This document shows positions 43,901 through 55,900 of a stretch of 64,000 bases of DNA, one piece after another. Source of the stretch: Apostichopus japonicus (taxonomy: Eukaryota; Echinodermata; Holothuroidea; Aspidochirotida; Stichopodidae). The position numbers and the translations under genes are program-made. The stretch lies in contig NC_092570.1 in NCBI RefSeq assembly GCF_037975245.1, forward strand, positions 6,245,001 to 6,309,000, in the 5' to 3' direction. Every line of letters starts with the position of its first letter. Positions within the stretch are counted from its first letter, which is position 1. A model generated the notes under the pieces. That model made no database searches. It had not been told where the DNA came from and saw only the letters and a list, made by a program, of their open reading frames with translations.

Positions 43901-46900
43901 CTCAGTCTACAGGTAAGAATGACACGGTCTTGAATGAGTACCACACCTACTCAGTCTACAGGTAAGAATGACACAGTCTTGAATGACTACCACACCTACT
44001 CAGTCTACAGGTAAGAATGACACGGTCTTGAATGAGTACCACACCTACTCAGTCTACAGGTAAGAATGACACAGTCTTGAATGACTACCACACCTACTCA
44101 GTCTACAGGTGAGAATGACACAGTCTTGAATGAGTACCACACCTACTCAGTCTACAGGTAAGAATGACACGGTCTTGAATGACTACCACACCTACTCAGT
44201 CTATAGGTAAGAATGACACGGTCTTGAATGAGTACCACACCTACTCAGTCTACAGTAAGAATGACACGGTCTTAGATGAGTACCCCACCTACTCAGTCTA
44301 CAGGTAAGAATGACACGGTCTTAGATGAGTACCCCACCTACTCAGTCTACAGGTAAGAATGACACGGTCTTGAATGACTACCACACCTACTCAGTCTACA
44401 GGTAAGAGTGACACGGTCTTGAATGAGTACCATTACTCCTTTTGAATTTGTTTTTCTGTTGTGGAGATATTGGCAATTATTCATGTTGCTTGAAAAGTAC
44501 ATCATGCACCACACTTTGATATCACAAATGGACAATACCAGAAAATTCCTTTGCTTTCGTAAGCTTTTGTAAAAGTATTTAATATCATTGCATAATCACA
44601 TACACTGTATTTCTACAGATTCACATGCCGAGGTCTCTTTGAGAAGCACAAGTTACTCTTTTCCTTCCAAATGTGTACCAAGATCTTAGAAGCGGCTGGA
44701 AAATTAAATATCGATGAGTACAACTTTTTCCTGAGAGGTGGTGTGGTGAGTTTGTTTTCAAAATATTTAATCTAGGTTTTGAAAACTACCTTAGTATCTT
44801 TTGAAAACTACCTTTGCATGCATCTATGGAGACTACTATGTAATATTCTCAACATTAGATGGACCAATAACAATTGTTTATCAAACGATGAGCTCTACAA
44901 TGAAACCAACCAAACACCTTGGTCATCCATAGTCTCACATAGAAGATTGAGATTTTCGGTCATGTAGCAAGACTCCAGATGGATGCACCAGCAAAGGTTG
45001 CTTTAAGAGAAGCATTGAGACATACTGCTAAACCAGTAGGAAGGCCTGTGACTACCTTGCTTGGAATTATAAATTCGCAATTTAAGGACGTTAACATTAA
45101 CAATTTAGAGGAAACAATAAACCTTGCGCAAGATCGTAATACGTGGCGGAGGTTAATCACTGAGCAAGTCGGATAGAAGAGACTCAACTTACTACTACTA
45201 CTACTATGCAAATATCATAAATATATTTCGATTGATTTCACTTCATCAGCCACTGCGATTATTGCTTTTATCATTTCCTTATTTTCCCTTCTTAGCCTTG
45301 AATGGATTAATTAGAGAAATTTGAAGTCATCACTGTTCATGAATATTCATGAGTCACTCTCTTGATTCCATCAATAAAATCATGTCTCCAAAAGATCTTG
45401 TTGTCGCCTGTAAGTGACCTCTAGGGAGCATTCTGATAGCCCCCCCCCCCATGAGCCACAGGAAATGGAGTTATCAGATTGATTATTCTAGTCACCTAGT
45501 ATTCGCACCAAAAAAGAACAAGATGTGCTGAGATCACCGGGCATTTCTGTAGCATATCTTTCATTTTGACCAATTAAGAAATTAAAAGAAAATTAGACAG
45601 ACATTACAATATTAATTTGTACTCCTTCAGAGCGTAATGTTGCCTACTGCAAATTGTTTGATGGCATATGTACAGTCAAATCAGATGTAGGGCGCATTGA
45701 TGCTTGCATTTTTAGCAGTAAATGTTCGTATTTATTAAGTCATTTATTTCTTTATATGCAACTTTGTATCATTAGGTCTTGGATCGAGAAGAACAAATGG
45801 ACAATCCTTGTTCCAACTGGTTGGCTGACACATCTTGGGATAACATCACAGAATTGGACAAGTAAGCTTTTTATACTCGTATTTAACATTTCGGAGTAAT
45901 GTTGTAGGTAGATTGCCTTTGAAGAGGATCCTACTGTGATAAAATGTCAGCTGGCCCTGTAATTAATGTATATATTATTATTGGCCTTTATAGCTTGCTA
46001 ATATTTTGAAGGGGAAAAAAATGACAACAACAATAATTCAGTTTTATCTCTACATAATTTGAACCAGAACAGTAACAACATAAGCTAATATAAACCTGCA
46101 GGTACTTTTCATGCTGTTTGATTGACCCTTTATGTAGCTTTTGTAGTATTCAATGGGAATTAATTAATTAATTATTAATGGCAATTAATTACTTGACCAA
46201 TTTTACACACTTGATTTCAGTCAATTATTAGCAGCTGCTATTGATTGTAGTTATTGTCTCAACATTTCAGTAGTCAGTTAAATCACAGGAATATTTTAGT
46301 GTGCAAATTTTGTGTATCAGTTTTGAAGCTGTTTTTGAATTTTGTCCCATATAAAATACTATATGATTCCTGTGTACAAAAACTGCTATAGCATCTTCGC
46401 ACTTGTGTAGCAAGGCACATTGCGATATTGGATAAATTATTCTACGAAAATACTCGATAACACTTATCAAGTGAAGAAAGCATCATATTGATTTAGATCT
46501 TGATTGTCACCTTCAATGACCTCTAACCTAATCTGCACCAGATTAAATAAATGCTGGGTTATATAATATAAATCTTGATTATGGTGTGATATCTTAAAAC
46601 TCTTATCTCCTGTAATCCCAAATACCATGCGTAGCTACGAGCTACGATGTAGCAGCGCAATATAAGTGTCTAATATGTATGTATGTGTTTATGTATGTAT
46701 GTATGTCTGTCAGTCAGTCAGTCAGGTTTAATGTATTAGATGGTTGTCTCAATATTCCAGGTGAGACCAGCTAGCTGCCACATTCTCTTCTGAATTTTCT
46801 TATCTATTTTATATTTTTTCTCTACTTTTCTGCATTTATCAAACAGAAAGTAAGTACTGATGAAACCCACTCATTGGTTATTATTATTTTTTTCTTTCCT

Positions 46901-49900
46901 GTAAAACTAGTTCTATTGTTTTGCTTGTTTAATCTTGTGTTCTTATGTGTAGACTTCATCTTTTAATTATGTTAAAGGACTATTCTAGATTTTAATACAT
47001 TTTGAAATGTGATATCTTCAAAATCCCCCTCGAAAAATTATTATATGCGTTACTGATTTGCATATTTATATATTTCAGCTAATAAATACACTGCCTTGAG
47101 CCGTCCTTAACGGCTGCCTTTCTAACAACGATTTCTTATCGTTGTTATGAACCTGTCGCACACTCAATGTCTTATTTAGTTTGATGTTGTTTCCAACTTC
47201 AATTTGTTGTTTACTGCTTGCACATATTATTTCCAATTACACAATTTTTGAAGTACTTACACTCTTTAATTCTTACAGTTGATGTTTGTTTAACAGCTGA
47301 CTTGTAAATTCTCTCACTGACCTAGCCAGTCCATGCATGGTCTCTTTTGTGTTTGATTTGAGAATTGTGGTTGCTAGGTACATGCATTATCTTGAATTAC
47401 TCTAGGAAACTCACTTAATGGACTGTGGTGCCAGCAGGATCACATAACCTGAAAAAGATCTTGTGTGTAGTTATTATGACTTATTGATATGTCGTTTAAA
47501 TAATTCATCTCTGAAATGTCTGCTTAGTTTTAGCGACTCACACCATCAGAAAGGTTTTTCTTTGTCATTTCAGGTCTGCTTCTATTTGCTGCACTGTTTG
47601 TGCTCTTGTCAAGTGACCATAAAAATAATAAAATTATGACTTTTCAAAAAATATATATCTTTCTTCTTTTGTTAGATTGGCCAACTTTCATGGGTTGGTT
47701 CAGTCCTTTGAGCAGTACCCACGAGATTGGCATGTTTGGTATACCAGCGCAGAGCCAGAAAATGCTCCCCTACCAGGTAACATTTGGCAACAAAATTGCA
47801 TTATCCTTGCATTTTGGTCTCATAGAAAAGCTATACTCAATATTGCTTTAGTAGTATCCAGGAAGGAGTAACCAAATTTTGTATGTTATTAATTTATATC
47901 ATCTATAATTATTTACTACAGTTTCTTTGAATATCATTAATTTTTTAATATTTTGCATAATTTGGGAATTTTGTTACTTTCTTTACATTTCTTGGTGTCA
48001 CACTATGACCAATAATTATCAAAATCAGTTTCCATTTTGACACACTCCAGAAAGTGAATAGGCAATGTCAAACATATTGCTTTTCAAGTAAAAATATGAA
48101 TATGAGGGAAGAAGAAATTGTGTACACCTTGAATAACAAGTCCTTTGTTTTACCAGCTGGGAGATCTTATCCCATTCCTGGTTCTTGTTTTTGATTGATC
48201 TTTCACTTTCTTTTGAGTGGTATTAGTCAACAATATTCATTAGTACAGCTTATTTTGTATGTACCTGTGGTAGGTGTATAACCTTCATAAAGGGTTCTTA
48301 CTCTTCATTCTTGGGTCTATATTATTACATTCATTTTTCGTTTTATTGTGTTTGTTTTTCTTTCCTCCACAATTTCAGGCGAATGGGATAACGCCTGCAA
48401 CGAACTACAGAGAAATCTCATCGTCAGATCTCTCAGACCAGACAGGGTCTCGTTCTGTGCTACATCCTTCATTGTTAATAACCTTGGATCAAAGTAAGGG
48501 AGATCTTTCTATTCTTTGGATTAAAGTTTTGTGCTTCTCTCTAATCAGGGTGTGGCTTCTATCTATTTATGCATACAATTTACAGCAGTTTTTTTTGTTG
48601 AGTTATTTTTTTTTTAAATTATAAATATAAAAAAATATATATATATATTTTTTAGTTTTTTATAAATATAAAAATAAAATATACAGTTTTTTTTATTGAT
48701 ACAGTAAACTTTGACCAGCATTCTTTTTTTTTTGTTTTTTTTGTTTATACAATAAAGCTGACCATCAGATTATTCAATTTCAATTAAGGGTCCCAGATGT
48801 TTGACACATGCAAACTTTCTTTCAATGTCTACCCCTCCCCCCCCTTCCCCAGCCGTAATGCTCCTTTATCGACCTGCTTTTTGGACTCTGTTTTTTCCCC
48901 TTTATTCATCTAATGCTACTTCTGCTTTGTGACCCGATTAGGTTTGTCGAGCCTCCAGTTCTCGATATGAAGGCTGTCCTGGATGATTCCACCACTAAGA
49001 CTCCTCTCATCTTTGTGTTATCTCCTGGAGTGGTGAGTGTGAACATTGATATATTCATTCATTTACAACATCTCATCGGCAGGAATCTGCTCTTGTCTCG
49101 GACAAATATTTTGTCTGCTTGAGAAGGTCATTTCCAGATTTTGATCACAGGCTTACAGAAATTTCTTTCAATCATTTTTAGGAGGCTGTTAATTTCCTTC
49201 AGTGCATGAATCGGAATAATTACTATGACAAAGTGGGTTGCATAAAGTGGGAAAGAAGTGAGGAGGGGGCGGAGGAATAGTTACGGTTAGATGCTGTATC
49301 CACCATAGTTTTTCAGGATGCTATGGTTGAGAAGAAGAGTATGCTAAGTGGCCAGTTGCTGTATACTTGTTATATCCCAAACTGCTTACTTTGCACTTAT
49401 GTATCGACCATATATCAACTTAGTTATATAAAGAACTGTAATTAATACAGTTAACATAAAAATAAGCTTAAAAAAGCACCATCATGTCTAACACTAAAAT
49501 TAAACAAACATTTTTAAATTATTGTCTTTATTCTATATAATAGAATTTTTTCATCTGTACATTGTAATGTCAGAGATCTGTTGTTTTTTTTCTGCTCTAG
49601 TCTGTTCCAATTTTAAAGTTGTTCTTATTCTTGTGTTTGTTTCTGTAATTCCTTCAAAAGGATCCAACAAGTATGTTGCTTCAGTTAGCAGAGCAGAGTG
49701 GAATGGCTCACAGGTTCCATGCTCTATCCCTTGGTCAGGGACAGGCACCCATAGCTACAAGGATGATCAAGGAAGGTGTCCGAGAGGTACGTATCTTGAA
49801 ACAAAGTTATAGTTTGATCAAGGGGATTGGAGTCGGTTGAGGGGGCACATGGGGTACCCCCTCCTGTGTAGTTTTGCAATTATAAAGTGGCAGTACTAAA

Positions 49901-52900
49901 CAAAACTATAGCCACCAGGATGATCAAGGAAGGTGTAAGAGAGTTATGCAGCTTAATACAAAGTTATAGTTTGAATGGTTAAAGTAATGAGCAGCTGATA
50001 TTCCAGAATGTAACTACATCACTAAAGTCTGAAGTAAAATTTGACTAATATCTGTGTGTTTAGTGCAGTGGCTAGTGATTATGTTTAATAATATGTGTGA
50101 TGTGAGTGATAATATTAGTGAAATGCTAACTAATCAGTTGAGTCAAATATAAGTAATCAGTCAAATGTAGAATTAATTAACATTAATAAGCAAGCTCTAA
50201 ATAAACTACTATATAATGAACAAGTAACACAGTATTCTTTACCCTAACTTTATGGTACCTTCAAGAAGTTAACCTCCATGAAGAGTAAAAATTAAGTGTA
50301 GAAAGTACATTATAATTCTGTGAGTAGAATCTAGGAATCCACCCGTTAGTTTATTTAGAACCCTAGCTCCAAGATGACTTTGAATGAAGAGATGAAACTT
50401 ACATCAACCTTTGTTCATTCTGGAAGAATTGTTCATTCTGGAAGAAAGCTCAGATATTTTTCATAAGCAGGTTGAAAATATTGTCATCCATTCAGTGACA
50501 TTCACTTTCTCCAAGAACAAAAGTATCAATAAATATATAAAAAGGAGAAACCCCCCAAAAAATGGATCGAATCAGTCCATAATCGGTGTTCTCAGGAAAC
50601 AACAATACCAACTGTATGTAGTCAAACCATCTTTGATTCAGAAAATGTTGAGGTAAAAAGCGATGGTTACAAATTGTTTGTTTTGGTTTATTTCAGGGTA
50701 ACTGGGTCTTCCTGGCTAATTGTCATTTGTCTCTGAGTTGGATGCCCCAGTTAGATAAACTGGTCGAACAGCTTCAGGTGGAGGAACCTCATCCTGACTT
50801 CAGACTCTGGCTGAGTAGCAGCCCTCATCCAGAATTCCCAATCTCAATCCTCCAAGCTGGAATCAAAATGACCACAGAACCACCAAAGGTTTGCCTTTTA
50901 TTTTGTATCTTTCTTTTTGTCTTTCTTTCTTTTCTTTTCATTTTGTGTGTTTGTATTTAATTCCATTTTATTTGTGGTTTTGCTACAAGATTTGCTTTGA
51001 ATGACTTATAGGTATGATATATAGAATGACATTTAAGTATGACATATAGAAGAGTTAAGTCAAACAATGGTGTGAAAGTAAGATCTCTTTAGATATTGAT
51101 AAAAAAGAAGACCAGAGATAAAGCACAGTCTGTTTATTGAGGGCATTTATGTAACAGGCCCTGCAATTCTCTGTCATGCAACAAGTCTGTGAACGGCTTT
51201 CATGGCATGTCTTATAATGTCATATTCTTGTCTTTGTCATGTCTTATCATTTCATGTCTCGTCGTTTCATGTCTCGTCGTTTCATGTCTCGTCGTTTCAT
51301 GTCTCGTCGTTTCATGTCTCGTCGTTTCATGTCTCGTCGTTTCATGTCTCGTCGTTCCATGTCTCGTCGTTCCATGTCTCGTCGTTTCATGTCTCGTCGT
51401 TTCATGTCTCATCGTATCATGTCGTTTCCTGTCTCGTCGTTTCATGTCTCGTCGTTTCATGTCTCGTCGTTTCATGTCTCGTCGTTTCATGTCTCGTCGT
51501 TTCATGTCTCGTCGTTTCATGTCTCGTCGTTTCATGTCTCGTCGTTCCATGTCTCGTCGTTCCATGTCTCGTCGTTCCATGTCTCGTCGTTCCATGTCTC
51601 GTCGTTTCATGTCTCATCGTATCATGTCGTTTCCTGTCTCGTCGTTTCATGTCTCGTCGTTTCATGTCTCGTCGTTTCATGTCTCGTCGTTTCATGTCTC
51701 GTCGTTTCATGTCTCGTCGTTTCATGTCTCGTCGTTTCATGTCTCGTCGTTCCATGTCTCGTCGTTCCATGTCTCGTCGTTCCATGTCTCGTCGTTCCAT
51801 GTCTCGTCGTTTCATGTCTCGTCGTTTCATGTCTCGTCGTTTCATGTCTCGTCGTTTCATGTCTCGTCGTTTCATGTCTCGTCGTTCCATGTCCCGTCGT
51901 TTCATGTCTCGTCGTTTCATGTCTCGTCGTTTCATGTCTCGTCGTTTCATGTCTCGTCGTTTCATGTCTCGTCGTTTCATGTCTCGTCGTTTCATGTCTC
52001 GTCGTTTCATGTCTTGTCGTATCATGTCTCGTCGTTTCATGTCTCTTCATTTCATGTCTTGTCCACCACTTCATGTCTTGTCATGTCTTGTTTAAGCATA
52101 GTTCTATTTCTTCACCTCTACAAGGAATTACAGATCTCGCAATTTTCAAGGATACTAAGGTTTAAATTAACACAGTTTTCTTTTCCCTAATCTGACGTTA
52201 CCATCTTTCTTCCTCAGGGTCTGAAAGCTAACATGAAACGTCTGTACCACCTGGTGACAGAGCAACAGTTCTCTCGCTGCTCCCAACCAGAGAAGTACAA
52301 GAAGTTGTTGTTTGCTCTGTGCTTCTTCCACTCTGTTCTCTTGGAAAGAAAGAAATTCCTCATGCTTGGTTGGAATATCATGTATGGGTTTAATGACTCT
52401 GATTTTGAGGTAGGCTCATATTTACACATCTATGTGTTATCGTGTGTTACAGTAAACAGAATGTTTGTAATAAGTTATTGTGACATTTACCTTTACCAAA
52501 ATTGCAGATTTGCATATATCTGAAATTTCGGTGATGAATTCAATCATATTATATAATGTTTATCGGCACATGCATGTATATCTGGCAAGTTAGATAATAA
52601 ATATGTTACATATTACTGATATGATTTTGTGTACATGTGCAATTGTTTGTTTGCCCTGATAGAATGTACAAGATACAAAAAGAAATCTGTCGGGTAATAT
52701 CTTCTAGTATTTGACTTTGTACTTCACCCTAGGCAGTGATAATGGCTTTGTACTATGTACAAACTAACCTGTTAGTGTATAACCATAACACTGAATAACC
52801 TGCACATAACCACTCTGGCAGCTAGTTTACACTTTTAGCATTCCTGGGTGAATCAGTCCCTCTCAAAAAGCACCAGTGGTGTAAACATAGTTCTCATGAA

Positions 52901-55900
52901 ACACAGTGTCATGCCAGAATATTGAGTAATGGCTTGATATAGAGAATATTATACCAGTTGTTTAGATAAGAGTTATTTTACCCAGCTTGAGAAGACAGTG
53001 TCTTTAAACTTATTGACACGGTCATGTAATTATCAGTTCTTATATCACCATAATTATTCACTTTCTTGTGATCATTTCAACCCTCTCTTTCTCCACACCT
53101 TTCTGTCTTTGTCCTTCTCCAGTTTATTCCCTACCCTCTTCCCTTAATCCTCTCTTTGTCCCTCCACTGTTTATCTCCTACCTCTCCTCTTCCCCTGTTG
53201 GTTTCTTTGTTTCTTCTCTCCATCCCTTGTCTACTAATCCCCTTACATCCATCTCTTTGTGTTCACCATGCTCATTAACCTGTCTTTATTTTGTGCGTGT
53301 TTTTGTCCCTTCTGTTACTGTTACTTGTCATTTAGCCTTTGAAGAAGATCCTGCTAGGATCGAAACATCAGGCCAACTTACTTTTACACATTCTCCTAAA
53401 CATGCTCTCTAGTGGATAAGCAGTTTGCTAACAGTTTTATTTTATTTTAATTTTATTTTCAACCCTCAATAGATCTCGCACTCTGTTGTCGGGCCATCTA
53501 TTTCCTGTATGTCACACACCAGAGAGTGGATACACACATTGTAACTAAATAAGACCTGACCCCTGACCTGACCCCTGAACTTTACCCTGTAAATTGTTTA
53601 AGATCACTTTATCTTATTCTTAGGTCTCTGAGAATTTACTGAGTATCTACCTGGATGAATATGAAGAGACACCCTGGGACGCCCTGAAGTATCTCATCGC
53701 CGGAGTGAATTACGGAGGTCACGTGACGGACGACTATGATCGTAGACTCCTGCAGACTTACATCAGCGACTACTTTAATGAAGCCGCTCTTAGTACATCC
53801 TTCTTCAAGTAAGTATTATGTACGCAAAGGAGGATCATGAGCTCCAGGGTCACGCTTACGAAGCATGACACAGATAAACAATGATATTTGACCCGGGTCA
53901 TGCTACTAGATTCAGCTTTCTCCTGCACATCAAGTTTCTTTACCATCAGCATGACACATTTATATAGTGATTAACCCAGGTCACCAACATATGTGGTACA
54001 CACATTGACTTGACCCAGGTCACACTCAGGGGGGTAGCATGACACGTATATATAATGATTTAACCCAGGTCACACTACGTATGTGGCGCACACATTGACT
54101 TGACCCAGGTCACACTCAAGGTAGCATGACCCATATATATAATAATTTAGCCCAGGTCAAACTACATATGTGGTACACACATTGACTTGACCCAGGTCAC
54201 ACTCAGGGGCATAACACAGGTAAACATAATGGTATGAACTGGGTCACACTATGTAAGTGGTGCACACATTGACTTGACCCAGGTCACACTCAGGGGGTAG
54301 CATGACACTTATATATAATGATTTAACCCAGGTCAAACTACGCATGTGGTGCACACATTGACTTGACCCAGGTCACACTTAGGTTGCATGACACGTATAT
54401 ATAATGATTTAACCCAGGTCAAACTACATATGTGGTACAAACATTGACTTGACCCAGGTCACACTCAGGTGGCATGACACATATATATAATGATTAACCC
54501 AGGTCACACTTCATATGTGGTACACCCTTAGGTAGCATACCACGTATATATAATGATTTAACCCAGGTCAAACTACATATGTGGTACAAACATTGACTTG
54601 ACCCAGGTCACACACATGTGGCATAACGCAGGTACACATAATGGTATAAACTGGGTCCCACTACATGAGCAGTACACTGACTGTTTTTGTCCATGTAACA
54701 CTCATATAACATGACTTGGGGTACACATACTGATTTGACCCAGGTCACATTACACCATACTGAATGACTTTCTCCCATCTAATGCTACTAGATTCAACTT
54801 TCTCCTGAACATTAAGTTTCTTTACCATGAAGATCACTTATATCTGAGTTTGTTTTCTTGCCCTTCAGACTTTCTTCCTTGGAAACCTACTACATTCCCA
54901 AGGATGGCCCTCTACCAACCTATCTGGTAAGCAGACTGCTCTATCTGAGGACGCTACTGTACATCATCTGTTCCTAGCTTATACATTAAAGTGAACTGAG
55001 ATGATAGGCATTTCTAAATAATCATGACATTGTGTTCAAGAGTCGTCTGTTTTTATTTCTTTTCCTTTTTTTTCTGTTGTTATGTCTGATAGTGCCCAAT
55101 ATATATTAAAGCTTTATTTCGAATCAGTTATTACATAATATTTTGTAAGTGATTTAAAAAAAAAAAAAAAATCTCAGTTCACATGTATCACTGGGTATTG
55201 GTTTACTTTCTTGGACAGAAGGCATATCATGTAAACTCCCTGTATAGGGATGGATGAGAGATTTACTATCGTAGCAAGGGCTTAGACCTGATTAACAGTA
55301 TAGACAAAGGGTGTTTGCCAGATGGAATGTTCTGGTTTCATATCATGGTCACCTGTTTTTCTCTCCACCATTTACAGGAGTACATCAGCATGCTACCAGG
55401 TGTAGATCACCCTGAGGCCTTTGGTCAACACCCCAACGCTGACATAGCCAGCCAGATAACAGAGACAAGAACTCTCTTTGATACGCTCTTGTCTCTGCAA
55501 CCTCAAGTGTCTGTTAAGGAGGGCGAGAGCAGAGAAAGCAAGGTACGTCACTCCTCCCCTTATGCTTCTATCACTCCTACCGTAATGTTTACTGTTAACC
55601 TACACCAAACATTCAGCCTATTTAAAGTTGTCATGGTTGTCCATAAATTGTTTAAGAAAGTCATTTTGGAGGAAGTATTTATAGCATGTCCCACATGCTT
55701 CCTCCTTACCTTTTCCTATCTGCTTCCCACATTTTCCCTCCCCCCTCCTATCCTACTACCCGCTCTTATCCTACCACCAGCTTCTAACCTACCACCCCTC
55801 CTAGCCTACTAACCCCTCCTACTCAACCACTGACGAGCTCCTAACCTACCACCCACTCCCTACCCAACCACCGCCTTCTACCGTAACCACCCCCTCCTAC

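Noticed and set aside
42587-44535. CRISPR-like appearance of the 49-bp array
   Set aside because: Units are contiguous with no unique spacers, contain an exon end and donor site, and lie in an intron of an animal gene.
51189-52190. Long frames on both strands (up to 333 codons) in the 15-bp satellite
   Set aside because: They consist of pentapeptide repeats in all frames, caused by the unit length. They lie inside an intron between two well supported dynein exons.
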